This document shows positions 1 to 10,789 of a DNA stretch of 64,000 nt, piece after piece. Source of the DNA: Bacillus gobiensis (GTDB lineage Bacteria; Bacillota; Bacilli; Bacillales; Bacillaceae). The stretch's first letter is position 1; every line of letters starts with the position of its first letter. The notes beneath the pieces are model-generated. The model saw nothing but the letters and a program-made list of their open reading frames with translations, had not been told where the DNA came from and did no database searches. The position numbers and the translations under genes are program-made. Where the stretch lies: the NCBI RefSeq assembly GCF_001278705.1, contig NZ_CP012600.1, forward strand, positions 1,736,190-1,800,189, written 5' to 3'.

Positions 1-193
1 AGCATAGTATGCCCTTATCTGCTTTTGCAAGTGAAATAACTTCATTAATTGTCCCTTTGTCCTCAACATACGGAATTCTTCGAATATTTGTGTGATCAGA
101 TGATCCGTTGAACTGGCTTGCCGCAGCTTTGACAACCAATTCGGCAGTTTCCCCTACAGAGTCAGATACAACATAAATAATATGATTGCTCAA
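1..193 (-). CDS. yqfL: Pyruvate, phosphate dikinase regulatory protein family, N-terminal part
   Basis: Only the first 64 residues are in the window; the gene runs off the left edge. The visible start ([20 protein letters not shown]) is the hallmark beginning of the PSRP/DUF299 family of ADP-dependent kinase/phosphorylases. In B. subtilis YqfL is encoded next to CcpN and modulates CcpN control of gluconeogenic genes. The start is a TTG at 193, chosen because a strong ribosome binding site (GGGGGAAGGG) precedes it and because the reading then matches the family N-terminus. It lies 18 bases downstream of ccpN, so the two are probably co-transcribed. Confidence 0.88.
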   Translation of the reverse strand, partial: MSNHIIYVVSDSVGETAELVVKAAASQFNGSSDHTNIRRIPYVEDKGTINEVISLAKADKGILC

Positions 194-211
194 TTCCCTT
201 CCCCCTTGTTT

Positions 212-850
212 CTACAGAATTTCATTTTCAGATAGGCTGACGAGCAATTTCGTCATATTGGTCTTCGTCACTCTGCCAATTACCTCTAATCCATTTTCTG
301 TTTTCTTTACTACAGGCAGAGCGTCAATTTGTTTTTCGATCAAATTCTTGGCCACATCCATGATGAGATCTTCACGCTCACAGACGGTAATATTCGGCAT
401 TCTGGTCATAATAATGTGGACCGGGATCGCAGAAAGTTCCTGCTTCCCCATACTGGCTCTTAGCAAATCCTTGCGCGATAGGATACCGACAAGCGCAGCG
501 CTTTTATTAACAACGAATAGGGTCCCGACATCTTCAAGAAACATCGTACAGATGGCGTCATAAACCGACACATTTTCATGAATGACGACAGGAATGGATT
601 GAAATTCCTTCACCTTAAGTTTATTTAATTTATCGGCTAACAGCTGCACACCAGTTTTTCCTGTATAAAAATACCCTACCCTCGGCCTGGCTTCCAAAAA
701 ACCAGACATTGTAAGGATGGCAAGATCCGGCCGCAGGGTTGCCCGAGTTAAATGAAGCATGTCGGCAATATGCTCACCGGTTATCGGTCCATGCTCCTTT
801 ACGATCTGCAAAATATGTTCCTGTCTTTTATTTAATTCGATCGTTTTCAC
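212..850 (-). CDS. ccpN: CcpN, repressor of gluconeogenic genes
   Basis: Predicted DNA-binding repressor of gapB/pckA-type gluconeogenic genes during glycolytic growth. Residues 1-60 form a helix-turn-helix (HTH_11) domain (KRQEHILQIVKEHGPITGEH, then LTRATLRPDLAILTM). Residues about 75-205 form two CBS domains that would sense nucleotides. The reading frame is open up to an ATG at 889, but a GTG at 850 gives the 212-residue length usual for CcpN and the family N-terminus (VKTIELNKRQ); the Shine-Dalgarno support for either start is weak. It is followed by yqfL, as in B. subtilis. The glyQS genes that sit upstream in B. subtilis are missing here. Confidence 0.9.
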   Translation of the reverse strand: MKTIELNKRQEHILQIVKEHGPITGEHIADMLHLTRATLRPDLAILTMSGFLEARPRVGYFYTGKTGVQLLADKLNKLKVKEFQSIPVVIHENVSVYDAICTMFLEDVGTLFVVNKSAALVGILSRKDLLRASMGKQELSAIPVHIIMTRMPNITVCEREDLIMDVAKNLIEKQIDALPVVKKTENGLEVIGRVTKTNMTKLLVSLSENEIL

Positions 851-889
851 CGCCTTTTGCCACAGGGTCGACCCAGCATCTAAGTTCAT

Positions 890-1260
890 TTTATCGCTCA
901 GTAACAGGCAGCCTTGATTGAGAAGCCCGTAATAAAAAGAGTAGCAATCAGTCGGGGCAATTCAAACCCTATGATTGAAGGATCATTATATGATTTTCAA
1001 AAAAAATATGCCAGGCGATCTGAAGAAAGAAGATCGCCCGTTTCATACCGTTAAATGAAGTTCGCTCCGATCTATTTTACTATATTTTGATTCAAATTGG
1101 CAAAATACTTGTTCAATTTTTGCAAGATACGACTTTTTTTGAGGTTTCAAGACAAAAAGCTCCCGTCCCATTGTTTCAAAAAAACATTAGGACGGGAGCT
1201 TCCCTCAGTTTGATGAGCCAATTGCTATCACCAAACAGAAGTGTCCGCTTTTTGCGAGAG
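890..1260. other. Intergenic region where glyQS would be expected
   Basis: No open frame of note is seen in these 371 bases between recO and ccpN. It holds two hairpins: an imperfect one at 1014-1038 (GGCGATC/GATCGCC, with a minus-strand T run a few bases beyond) and a strong terminator at 1156-1202. In B. subtilis this interval is occupied by glycyl-tRNA synthetase glyQ and glyS behind a T-box leader. I cannot identify T-box sequence motifs with confidence. Confidence 0.5.
1156..1202 (-). terminator. Rho-independent terminator after recO
   Basis: The 12-base arms AAGCTCCCGTCC and GGACGGGAGCTT pair perfectly around a T-rich loop. Read on the minus strand the hairpin is followed by TTTTT, 60 bases past the recO stop codon. 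Confidence 0.8.
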
Positions 1261-2028
1261 TCAATTATTGTTATCATTAAGCAATTTTTTCATTTCTCCC
1301 ATTTGATCAATGAATCGTTTGGATTTGAAGAAAATGCCGGTGTATTCCTCATAATACAAGTCCAACACCGTTTTTAGCTCTTTTTTAGTCTCCGGCTTTA
1401 AAGAGATTTCTCCTAAACGCTCCAGATCAAAATAATAAAATAATCGCAAAAGCCTTGCCGTTGCTTGGGAAATAGGTACGTTGTATGAGTCTTTATGAAA
1501 ACAACGATGACAAATAAAACCATTATCCCTTATCGAAAAATGAAAGGTTCCTTCTTTGCTCTTGCAATGAACACATTGATTGAGCTCCGGATACAAGCCC
1601 ATAACACTCAGCATTTTCATTTCGACAATGTGGGTAATGATATCAGGATCATACTCATCATTTACTTTTTTTAAGCATTGCAAAAGAAGCTCGAATTGAT
1701 AAGGATTTGGTTTTTTTTCTTCTGTACCTTTGTCCATCAGCTCAGAAATATAAGAGGCATACGCCGTTTTAAACAAGTCTTCACGTATACCTCTCATGCT
1801 ATCAATCATTTCCGCCTGCTGAAGCATTCCCATTCCCGAGCTTTTTTGAAATAAAAAGTTAGCATAAATAAATGGCTGTGAAATGGAGGAAAGCCTGCTA
1901 TTTGATTTTTTCGCTCCTCTAGCCATGACTGCAACCTTTCCAAGCTCTCTGGTCAGCAAGGTCACAATTTTGTTGGACTCACCATAATCATTTGATCGAA
2001 TAACAATACCTTCACACTTTACAAGCAT
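1261..2028 (-). CDS. recO: RecO, DNA repair/recombination mediator
   Basis: RecO loads RecA on gapped DNA together with RecR in the RecF pathway. The 255-residue protein has the N-terminal OB-fold signature ([20 protein letters not shown]), a helical middle, and a zinc ribbon around residues 150-180 (CVHCKS and CHRCF) typical of Gram-positive RecO. The start ATG at 2028 has AAGGTG upstream. It lies downstream of yqzL and era as in B. subtilis and ends at a strong terminator. Confidence 0.95.
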   Translation of the reverse strand: MLVKCEGIVIRSNDYGESNKIVTLLTRELGKVAVMARGAKKSNSRLSSISQPFIYANFLFQKSSGMGMLQQAEMIDSMRGIREDLFKTAYASYISELMDKGTEEKKPNPYQFELLLQCLKKVNDEYDPDIITHIVEMKMLSVMGLYPELNQCVHCKSKEGTFHFSIRDNGFICHRCFHKDSYNVPISQATARLLRLFYYFDLERLGEISLKPETKKELKTVLDLYYEEYTGIFFKSKRFIDQMGEMKKLLNDNNN

Positions 2029-2063
2029 TTACGCGCACCTTCCAAAAGTGGGCGATCAAGATG

Positions 2064-2204
2064 TTATATCGGATAGTCAATTTCGGCCAGCTTATTATCA
2101 AGTCTTTCGGGCACTTCGGTTTTCTCCTTCTCCAGTTCTTTAAAAAGGAGATAGGTATCGACGTTACCTGTTTGCGAAAAAACAGTCCAGGTAAAATTCA
2201 ACAT
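2064..2204 (-). CDS. yqzL: YqzL family small protein
   Basis: A 46-residue ORF between era and recO. It starts MLNFTWTVFSQTGNVDTYLL and ends in a charged tail (ELEKEKTEVPERLDNKL). This matches the YqzL family, which is conserved at exactly this position in Bacillus; no function is established. The ATG at 2204 is preceded by GGCGGGG. Confidence 0.85.
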   Translation of the reverse strand: MLNFTWTVFSQTGNVDTYLLFKELEKEKTEVPERLDNKLAEIDYPI

Positions 2205-2336
2205 TTTAACCCCGCCTTTCTTTTATTTAAACCAGCTTGATAGTCCAAAATCTTAATCTTATCTTGACCACACTTCCTTCAATTCATGTGAAACAATTAT
2301 TGTTAAAAGAGCCTATTGCTGTCCAAGAAAAACATC

Positions 2337-3642
<1,306 letters not shown>

Positions 3643-3651
3643 TTATACTAA

Positions 3652-3666
3652 TGTAACACCGTTACA
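3652..3666. promoter_or_regulatory. Palindrome upstream of cdd
   Basis: TGTAAC-ACC-GTTACA is a perfect 6-base inverted repeat in the only long gap (109 bases) between dgkA and cdd. It could be a repressor site; no regulator is identified. Confidence 0.3.
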
Positions 3667-3739
3667 CCTTTATTTTACAGGATAACGGTAATTTTTTCAC
3701 GCCCATTTCAATAATTGCAAAGCATTTGTAAGAATTTTC

Positions 3740-4123
3740 TCACAAAAAGATTTTTGGTATGAAAATGAGTAAACCTATCATACACGATATAATTGCAAAT
3801 ACGCAAACTGCAGCGGCTGATGCATCTTTGGCCGCCTTGGCCAGCGGATGATGCTTTGGACTAACCATATCAACAATATGTTCAACAGCCGTATTCATTA
3901 ATTCCAAAGCCAGCATTCCGCCAATCAAAATGAGTACAATAAGCCACTCATGAAAGGATATCTGATAAACAGCAGCAAAAATGATGACCACGCATGCTGC
4001 AACGGTATGGATTTGAAAATTCCTTTCAGATAATAACGTTTGGCGAATTCCTTCAAAGGCATATTTAAAACTATTCATAAGGCGGGTCCACTCATTATTA
4101 TTCCTAGGTTCTTTTAAGCCCAT
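3740..4123 (-). CDS. dgkA: Undecaprenol kinase / diacylglycerol kinase family membrane protein
   Basis: Small integral membrane kinase (127 residues) with three hydrophobic segments at about 35-55, 57-75 and 98-122. The catalytic motif ELMNTAVEHIVD is conserved. In Bacillus this enzyme phosphorylates undecaprenol rather than diacylglycerol and feeds the lipid carrier for wall synthesis. The ATG lies inside the 3' end of ybeY (20-base overlap). Confidence 0.93.
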   Translation of the reverse strand: MGLKEPRNNNEWTRLMNSFKYAFEGIRQTLLSERNFQIHTVAACVVIIFAAVYQISFHEWLIVLILIGGMLALELMNTAVEHIVDMVSPKHHPLAKAAKDASAAAVCVFAIISCMIGLLIFIPKIFL

Positions 4124-4577
4124 ATCTGTTTAACAATTCCTTTTGTTTTGTAAACATTTCCTCCTCTTGCTCTTTAGTCATGTGATCATATCCTAGCAAG
4201 TGAAGAAATCCGTGAATCGCTAAAAACCCTAATTCCCTTTCCACAGAATGCCCGTATTCTTCTGCCTGTTCATTAGCTTTTTCAATGCTGATAATAATAT
4301 CTCCCAGCACCGGAGGCGTATCAGCACCGACAATCTTTATTTCTCCTTCACCTTCTTCTTCCATGGCAAAAGAGATAACGTCTGTCGGACTGTCTTTACT
4401 CCTGTACTGTTTGTTGATCTGCTGAATCTCTTCGTTTGTCATAATCGTAATGGAAACCTCCGATTCCGGTTCGGTACCTTCTTCCTCTGCGGCAAATTCA
4501 AGCAGCTTTTCAATGGCTTCAAGCTGGCCATCGCTTAAACGGCCGGTCGTGTCGGTTAAATCAATTATTAATGTCAT
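4104..4577 (-). CDS. ybeY: YbeY endoribonuclease, rRNA maturation factor
   Basis: Zinc-dependent single-strand endoribonuclease acting in 16S rRNA 3' processing and ribosome quality control. The zinc motif HGFLHLLGYDH is intact near residue 120 of 157. SPTDVISFAM and PVLGDIIIS are the family landmarks. The start overlaps the pgpH stop by 4 bases, indicating translational coupling. Confidence 0.96.
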   Translation of the reverse strand: MTLIIDLTDTTGRLSDGQLEAIEKLLEFAAEEEGTEPESEVSITIMTNEEIQQINKQYRSKDSPTDVISFAMEEEGEGEIKIVGADTPPVLGDIIISIEKANEQAEEYGHSVERELGFLAIHGFLHLLGYDHMTKEQEEEMFTKQKELLNRYGLKRT

Positions 4578-6721
4578 GCTTGCTTCACCTTCTGTTTGAC
4601 TGACTCCGGATATTCAATCCGGGAGTGGAATATTCCCTGTAACGTTTCACATAGCGTTTTCGCAATATTGTTAAGCTCTTTAAATGTTAAATCGCATTCG
4701 CTAAACTGATTATCCTGCAGTTTATCTGAGATAATCGCCCTGACCAGTTTTTCAATCCTGTCAGGGTTCGGATTGTGCATTGAGCGGACAGCCGCTTCTA
4801 CGCTATCGGCAATCGAAATAATGGCAGCTTCCTTCGATTGCGGCTTAGGGCCTGGATAACGAAATTCTTCCTCCGTAATACGGTCACCTTTTTCTTTCGC
4901 TTTGTAAAAAAAGAACTTAAGCAGTGACGTTCCGTGATGCTGCTCGGCAATATCGACTAATTCTTTTGGCATTTTATGGTTCCTCAGCATATTTGCCCCG
5001 TCTACCGCATGGGAAATGATAATGTTTTTGCTAAGCTGTGGTGATAGTTTATCATGCGGATTATCGATGTTCATTTGATTTTCAATAAAATACTGAGGGC
5101 GTTTCGTTTTCCCGATATCATGGTAATACGCTCCCACTCTTGCAAGGAGACCGTTTGCCCCGACTGCTTCACACGCCGCCTCCGACAAATTGGCTACCAT
5201 TACACTGTGGTGGTAGGTTCCAGGCGTTTCGGTAAGTATTTTCCGCAGCAAAGGGTGATTCGGATTGGAAAGTTCAATCAGCCTTATCGTTGAAAGCAAA
5301 CCAAACCCTGTTTCAAAAAACGGCGTTAAACCAATCGCTAATACAGAAGAAGCAACACCTGAAAAGATACACATCACCGCATTTGTCCCAATTTCCCAGC
5401 CAGGCTGGGTCGTATTTTGAATAAACAAGAGGGCCGACATTACAAGAATATTAATAATCGAAACATATAAGCCGGTTTGCAATATTTTTGCTCTCGCATT
5501 ATGCTTTCCTAAAAAGAGCACACCAGAAATCGAACTGATCAACAAGTAAATGCCTGCGACAAAGTTAAACACACCAGTAACCTCATCGTTAAACATAATG
5601 CTTCCGCAAATTGCAAAGATGATACTTGATAAAATCGCAATCTTCTCATCAAGCAAAAGTTTAATCAGCACACCACCCATTGCCACCGGCACGAGATAGG
5701 CGGTATTTCGGTAATCCATCTGTTGAAATAAACTGATTACTTCCATCAATAAAATCGTAATGACAAAGATTAATGAATATAATAATAAAGATTTATTTTT
5801 CTCAGTAATCGGTTTGTCCTGTTTTTGAAAATAGTACGCCATTACAGCAATGAATAAGCCAATCAGCAGCAATAGTCCAGTAACTGGCCTGTACAAATCA
5901 GATCCGTCCAAAAGACCGGCCAGCTGCAGCTTTCGATAGACTTCCCTGTCGATCAACTGGTTCTCTTCAACGAGAATCTGGCCTTGTTTGATTTGTACCG
6001 GTTGAACATTGTCAGCCGCGTCCTGCCTTTTTTGTTCCGTCCCTTTTGGATCGTATACATGGTTTGGAATAATGGCATACCTGCCGACAGTCACCGCAGC
6101 GTTCTGCAGCTCAGATGGAATAGAATAATTTTTTAATTCTTTGTTGACACTATTTTTGGCTTCTTCAATTTCCTCAATCGAAATTTCATTGCCCATGATC
6201 GAATTTACTGTCGTGATCACGTAATCCTTTACATTTTCCAGTTCCTCGTTGCTCGTATTGAGTAGCGACAATATGATATCGTCGGATAATGCATCATTAA
6301 CATCCTTCGTCAGTTGCTTTTTAACCGAGTCAATAAGCGTTTTATCGTCTGGCGGAGAACCTTCGTTTTTACTCTTTTCATCACGCTCCGCCTTCACTTC
6401 GGCTATGCTTGAAAAAATAGAAGCTACCAGATCTACTTGGTTATCTGAGAAGTCTTTTCTCATCACATACTGATCTTTAACTTCATCAACTGCTTCCCTT
6501 TTTCTGTTTTCTGTAGCCTGCTCGTCTTCAACTGTTGATGGTGAGTATATCGTTTGGTCACTGACAGAAAAAAGATCCAGATCAAGGGTTTCTGGCCTTA
6601 TATGGAAAAATAAAAGAAAAAACAACAAAGCTGCCAAAAAACCATACAGGATGTAATGCAAAAAACGAAAGTGTTTCATCCTGTTCAGCCTGCTGCTTTC
6701 CTTATTTTCATTTTTTTTCAA
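4574..6721 (-). CDS. pgpH: PgpH cyclic-di-AMP phosphodiesterase
   Basis: 7TM-HD membrane phosphodiesterase that hydrolyses c-di-AMP. Domain order: N-terminal membrane anchor (about 20-40), large extracellular 7TMR-HDED domain (45-270), seven membrane segments (about 280-480), and a cytoplasmic HD domain (about 495-690) with HHSVMVANL, YYHDIGK and EQHHGTSLL. The open frame extends to a GTG at 6730, but the TTG at 6721 is better placed relative to GGGAGGTG. Long overlap-coupled operon with ybeY and phoH. Confidence 0.95.
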   Translation of the reverse strand: MKKNENKESSRLNRMKHFRFLHYILYGFLAALLFFLLFFHIRPETLDLDLFSVSDQTIYSPSTVEDEQATENRKREAVDEVKDQYVMRKDFSDNQVDLVASIFSSIAEVKAERDEKSKNEGSPPDDKTLIDSVKKQLTKDVNDALSDDIILSLLNTSNEELENVKDYVITTVNSIMGNEISIEEIEEAKNSVNKELKNYSIPSELQNAAVTVGRYAIIPNHVYDPKGTEQKRQDAADNVQPVQIKQGQILVEENQLIDREVYRKLQLAGLLDGSDLYRPVTGLLLLIGLFIAVMAYYFQKQDKPITEKNKSLLLYSLIFVITILLMEVISLFQQMDYRNTAYLVPVAMGGVLIKLLLDEKIAILSSIIFAICGSIMFNDEVTGVFNFVAGIYLLISSISGVLFLGKHNARAKILQTGLYVSIINILVMSALLFIQNTTQPGWEIGTNAVMCIFSGVASSVLAIGLTPFFETGFGLLSTIRLIELSNPNHPLLRKILTETPGTYHHSVMVANLSEAACEAVGANGLLARVGAYYHDIGKTKRPQYFIENQMNIDNPHDKLSPQLSKNIIISHAVDGANMLRNHKMPKELVDIAEQHHGTSLLKFFFYKAKEKGDRITEEEFRYPGPKPQSKEAAIISIADSVEAAVRSMHNPNPDRIEKLVRAIISDKLQDNQFSECDLTFKELNNIAKTLCETLQGIFHSRIEYPESVKQKVKQA

Positions 6722-6795
6722 AAAAAGCACCTCCCTTTTTTGAAACTATCTTTACATTATGTAGGAAAAGACCCGATAAGCGGCAAATCGGGTCA

Positions 6796-7758
6796 CTAGT
6801 TATTCTTCGTTTCATATGCTTCGATAATTTTCGCAACTAACGGATGTCTAACGACGTCGGTTGGGTCCAATTCCACAAATGGAATATCAGGAATATGCTT
6901 AAGCATTTCTCTCGCGACTTGAAGGCCGGATTTGATCCCTTTAGGTAAATCAACCTGGGTGATGTCGCCGGTAATGACCATTTTGGACTTAAAGCCCAAA
7001 CGGGTTAAAAACATTTTCATTTGGGCTGGAGTCGTATTTTGCGCCTCGTCCAAAATGACAAAGGAATCATCAAGCGTTCTTCCCCTCATATACGCAAGAG
7101 GAGCAATTTCAATAACTCCCCTCTCCATCAGCCGTTCGGTATGGTCTGAGCCTAACACATCATGCAAAGCGTCGTACAGCGGCCTGAGATACGGATCCAC
7201 TTTTTCCTTTAAATCTCCCGGTAAAAAGCCTAAGCTTTCACCGGCTTCTACAGCAGGCCTGGTTAAAATGATTCGTTTTACATGTCCATTCTTTAATTCA
7301 TGAACAGCTTTTACTACTGCAAGATACGTCTTTCCCGTTCCGGCCGGCCCAATGCCGAATACCATATCATGCTCCTTCATCGCAGCAGCATACTTCCTCT
7401 GTCCGAGTGTTTTTACACGAATGCTTTTTCCTTTTGCATTTTTCGTAATTTCATCATCATACAAGCTTTCGAAATACGTAAGCTGGTCTGTTTTTGCCAT
7501 TTTCATTGCATACACGATATCACGCTCTGAAAGATCGATGCCTTTTCGGATCAAGCGCAATAACGAGGATAACAGCCGGTCAACTATGACAGCTTGCTTC
7601 TCGGATCCGGAGACATAGACAGTTTCCCCTCTCGTAATGATGGAAACTCCCATTCCCTCCTCCATCAGCTTCAAGTATACGTCTTGATTGCCGAACAGAG
7701 CCATGGCTTCTTCCGTATTATCTAATTGCTCATTCATTTGAAGTAAGTGTTCTGTCAT
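6796..7758 (-). CDS. phoH: PhoH-like ATPase
   Basis: P-loop ATPase of the PhoH family (320 residues). Walker A is GPAGTGKT, Walker B is FVILDEAQN, and HPLVAKII and ITGDITQVDLP are superfamily-1-like motifs. It is consistently encoded beside ybeY and pgpH, which points to an RNA-related role, but the cellular function is not settled. The ATG at 7758 has GGGAG upstream and lies 3 bases after the yqfD stop. Confidence 0.94.
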   Translation of the reverse strand: MTEHLLQMNEQLDNTEEAMALFGNQDVYLKLMEEGMGVSIITRGETVYVSGSEKQAVIVDRLLSSLLRLIRKGIDLSERDIVYAMKMAKTDQLTYFESLYDDEITKNAKGKSIRVKTLGQRKYAAAMKEHDMVFGIGPAGTGKTYLAVVKAVHELKNGHVKRIILTRPAVEAGESLGFLPGDLKEKVDPYLRPLYDALHDVLGSDHTERLMERGVIEIAPLAYMRGRTLDDSFVILDEAQNTTPAQMKMFLTRLGFKSKMVITGDITQVDLPKGIKSGLQVAREMLKHIPDIPFVELDPTDVVRHPLVAKIIEAYETKNN

Positions 7759-7761
7759 TCT

Positions 7762-8952
7762 TTAATCTCCCTGAACGATAGGTGTAGTTTTTACAATGTT
7801 TTCAATTACCTGGTACAGAATAATCAATTTTACTTTACCATTCTCGCTCGTTTGGTGCAAAACTTTTTCATCTATTACTTTACCATCAATTCCAATTTTT
7901 TTCTCAACATCTTTTTTTCCCATCTTTATTCCTTCTTCGATTGCTTGCTTCTCCGTATACGATCGCTTAGATGTTTCCGTTTCTCTAATCAGTTCTTTTT
8001 CATAGGACAACGGTAATTTGAATTGCAAAAAGTGCAGGGGATAGGTAAGTTTTTCGGTTTTTGATGCTCCCATTTCCTCGTCCGACAATGAAAAGCCCCA
8101 AAATGGAATCGATTGCGAGCCTGCGGCCAGCTTGTGCATCGTTTTTACTTTTCCCGTGTACACTTGAAAAGTTGTTTCAAGCGGGACAGTCACAGTAGAT
8201 TTATACCACGTTTCTCCCAATATCTCTCCTTTTGCAGCAACCTTTTGTTTATTATCTTCGTAGCCAATAATTCCAGAGACAAGCTTTTGCCCCTTCCTGA
8301 CGTGTTCATTCACCGTAACAAGCGGCACTCCCTTTTCGACGAACATATTGGTAATGACCGCCTTCTTTTTGGCTACTAAGTCTTGAGGGCTTACGTATTC
8401 CGGTTTCTCCGGTTCGTTTTTTTCAACGACCTTCATCTGTAAATCCGTACCATTTAACTCGACGCCAATCCATGTAATATTGCTGACGCGGTCAGTCAGC
8501 TCTTTTTGAATAATTTCCGGTGTAGGGGTCACAAATTGAAGTCTCCCGATTTTTATCCCAATCTCATTCAACTGCTTCCTGATCTCGTGTTCAGTTTCCG
8601 GCTTCGCTCCGGTGATGTGGATGCTCCATACCATGTTTGAAAGCAGAAACAGGATGAGAAAAAAACCAAAAAAACCAATGGCAAATCCGCTGTTGCGCAT
8701 CGACTTCCGTATAAGAAAAGGAAGTCCTTTCCGTTTCGTAAAGCTGCATTTGCATTCAAAATTCCTAATGGCTCTCCTTAGGGCATATACATCAGAAAGC
8801 CTGATAAAAAACAGAACATGTCCATTTTTTCTCCGCACTTGATATAAAGGTATTTTTTTTCTCATACATTCATTTATAAACCTTTCAATCCCTGGACCTT
8901 TTACTTCCACTTGAACCGTCCCGGAAAAAAAAGAAAACCATTTATTCTTCAT
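7762..8952 (-). CDS. yqfD: Sporulation protein YqfD
   Basis: 396-residue YqfD-family protein required for efficient sporulation, made in the mother cell under sigma-E in B. subtilis. The N-terminal 90 residues are basic and cytoplasmic. One membrane segment lies at about 92-112, followed by a long extracytoplasmic domain. GGGGG precedes the ATG. It directly follows yqfC, with 15 bases between them. Confidence 0.92.
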   Translation of the reverse strand: MKNKWFSFFSGTVQVEVKGPGIERFINECMRKKIPLYQVRRKNGHVLFFIRLSDVYALRRAIRNFECKCSFTKRKGLPFLIRKSMRNSGFAIGFFGFFLILFLLSNMVWSIHITGAKPETEHEIRKQLNEIGIKIGRLQFVTPTPEIIQKELTDRVSNITWIGVELNGTDLQMKVVEKNEPEKPEYVSPQDLVAKKKAVITNMFVEKGVPLVTVNEHVRKGQKLVSGIIGYEDNKQKVAAKGEILGETWYKSTVTVPLETTFQVYTGKVKTMHKLAAGSQSIPFWGFSLSDEEMGASKTEKLTYPLHFLQFKLPLSYEKELIRETETSKRSYTEKQAIEEGIKMGKKDVEKKIGIDGKVIDEKVLHQTSENGKVKLIILYQVIENIVKTTPIVQGD

Positions 8953-8967
8953 TGTTTTCCCCCCTCA

Positions 8968-9252
8968 TCAGGATTCAATGTATTTGACTTGATCAATTTT
9001 GCCTTCAAGCAGAATCTCTTCAGGCAATATCGCTTTGATCACAAAATTCTTGCCATGAATAATACACTGTCCCTGCTTAAGCATAAGCCTGACTTCTTCC
9101 TCACTGAATAACAATAGCCCGCGATGGTTCTCTATGTATATATGAAGCCGTCCAATCATGGTGATTCTGGGCAGATCCATCATGACATCGGGGGGCATTT
9201 CTAACGTTTTGGTGATCCATGATCTCATTCGTTTATGCCATTTTTGCGCCAT
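8968..9252 (-). CDS. yqfC: Sporulation protein YqfC
   Basis: A 94-residue YabP/YqfC-family protein. It has the family pattern of a short beta-rich core with DLPRITMIGRLHIYIENHRG and VRLMLKQGQCIIHGKNFVI. YqfC is a sigma-E-regulated sporulation protein usually paired with YqfD, as here. AAAGGGGG precedes the ATG at 9252. Confidence 0.92.
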   Translation of the reverse strand: MAQKWHKRMRSWITKTLEMPPDVMMDLPRITMIGRLHIYIENHRGLLLFSEEEVRLMLKQGQCIIHGKNFVIKAILPEEILLEGKIDQVKYIES

Positions 9253-9306
9253 AAAAAAGAACCCCCTTTCAACTCATATGTATGACTTGAAAAGAGGTTC
9301 TAATAC

Positions 9307-9744
9307 TTAATTTTTCTTACGGCTCTTCATTGTGTAGTGAGGATTTTTCGACCGGGGAGGCCCGAATGCTTCCCCGAGGATGAACCCTTGCACAACTGTA
9401 TCCTTGTTCAATTGTAGTGCCTTACGAGCTACATTATCTGCTTTTGCCGCAGGCTGACGCTTGTGAGGTGACATGTCATTTCTAGTTTTGGTCAACCTGT
9501 CTTGGATTTCTTCTTTTTGCTTTTCATATTGATTTTGAATCGTAACAAGGTCTGCTGAATTATCTAATTCCTCTGGCAATGAAGCTTCACTTGAGTTCTC
9601 CCGATTTTCAGATGGCTGTTTCGGAGAAGGAGCCTGCTTGTTTGAATCTTTTTTGTTCTCTTTAAAAATCGCGTTGAATGCAGTCGTAATAATCCCGATA
9701 ATTATGGCAATGACCAGCGGATTTGTAAGAAGTTCTCCGATCAA
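9307..9744 (-). CDS. yqfB: YqfB-like membrane-anchored protein
   Basis: About 145 residues with one N-terminal hydrophobic segment (about 5-22), a charged, Q/E/K-rich middle that could form a coiled coil, and a basic C-terminus ending QGFILGEAFGPPRSKNPHYT. Position after floA matches B. subtilis YqfB, and I assign it mainly on position. The frame opens at a GTG at 9753 that sits in the ribosome binding site; a TTG at 9744 has better spacing from AAAGGAG. Function unknown, possibly linked to the flotillin complex. Confidence 0.7.
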   Translation of the reverse strand: MIGELLTNPLVIAIIIGIITTAFNAIFKENKKDSNKQAPSPKQPSENRENSSEASLPEELDNSADLVTIQNQYEKQKEEIQDRLTKTRNDMSPHKRQPAAKADNVARKALQLNKDTVVQGFILGEAFGPPRSKNPHYTMKSRKKN

Positions 9745-9771
9745 AGGTTTCACTCCTTTGTATTTGGGACA

Positions 9772-10767
9772 TTATGATTTAGGATTGTCTTCTGAAGGAT
9801 CATTAGTTATTTTCCCGAAAGAACCGCGCATTTCCGTGTCCGATTCAATATTTTTTAAATTCATATAATCCATAACGCCGATATTTCCTTCACGAAGTGC
9901 TTCTGACATGGCAAGCGGCACCTCAGCTTCTGCTTCCACGACTTTAGCACGCATTTCTTCAACACGGGCACGCATCTCTTGTTCTTGCGCAACAGCCATG
10001 GCCCGGCGTTCTTCCGCTTTTGCCTGGGCAATATTTTTGTCGGCTTCCGCTTGATCAGTTTGTAAAATAGCGCCGATGTTTTTGCCGATATCCACGTCCG
10101 CAATATCAATCGATAGAATTTCAAACGCCGTTCCTGAATCAAGCCCTTTCCCTAAAACGGTTTGCGAAATCATATCGGGATTTTCCAGCACTTTTTTATG
10201 GTCTACAGCTGAACCAATGGTTGATACAATGCCTTCACCAACCCGGGCGATAATCGTTTCTTCACCAGCTCCCCCGACGAGGCGGTCAATATTCGCCCGA
10301 ACGGTAATTCTTGCTTTCGCTTTTACTTCGATCCCATTCATCGCTACCCCGGAAATAAACGGCGTTTCAATAACTTTCGGGTTAACGCTCATTTGCACTG
10401 CTTCAAGCACGTTTCTCCCGGCTAAATCAATCGCTGCGCATCTTGTAAACGATAGTTCAATATTTGCGCGTTGTGCTGCAATTAATGCATTTACAACTCG
10501 ATCAACATTTCCGCCGGCCAAATAGTGGCTCTCGAGTTGGTTAGTTGTCACATCAACCCCGGCTTTATGCGCTTTGATTAAAGGGTTGACAACCCTGCCA
10601 GGTATGACGCGGCGAAGCCTCATTCCAACAAGTGTAAAGATACTGATCTTCACTCCGGCTGCCATTGCAGATATCCAGAGCATAACAGGCACAAACGTAA
10701 AGAAAATAGCTAAAACGATTATTCCTGCTGCTATTAATGCTAAAAATAATAAAGCTTGTGGATCCAT
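9772..10767 (-). CDS. floA: FloA flotillin-like protein
   Basis: Scaffold of functional membrane microdomains. The 331-residue protein has a hydrophobic N-terminus (residues 5-40), the PHB/flotillin core ([36 protein letters not shown]) and an alanine/glutamate coiled coil ([20 protein letters not shown]). GGAGGACC precedes the ATG. It forms an operon with yqeZ upstream and yqfB downstream, preceded by a sigma-W-like promoter. Confidence 0.95.
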   Translation of the reverse strand: MDPQALLFLALIAAGIIVLAIFFTFVPVMLWISAMAAGVKISIFTLVGMRLRRVIPGRVVNPLIKAHKAGVDVTTNQLESHYLAGGNVDRVVNALIAAQRANIELSFTRCAAIDLAGRNVLEAVQMSVNPKVIETPFISGVAMNGIEVKAKARITVRANIDRLVGGAGEETIIARVGEGIVSTIGSAVDHKKVLENPDMISQTVLGKGLDSGTAFEILSIDIADVDIGKNIGAILQTDQAEADKNIAQAKAEERRAMAVAQEQEMRARVEEMRAKVVEAEAEVPLAMSEALREGNIGVMDYMNLKNIESDTEMRGSFGKITNDPSEDNPKS

Positions 10768-10789
10768 TCTGTGGTCCTCCTTGTATGAA

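Noticed and set aside
1011..1202. T-box riboswitch left from glyQS
   Set aside because: The hairpins are real, but I could not find the conserved T-box sequence or a specifier loop, so it is not listed as a riboswitch.
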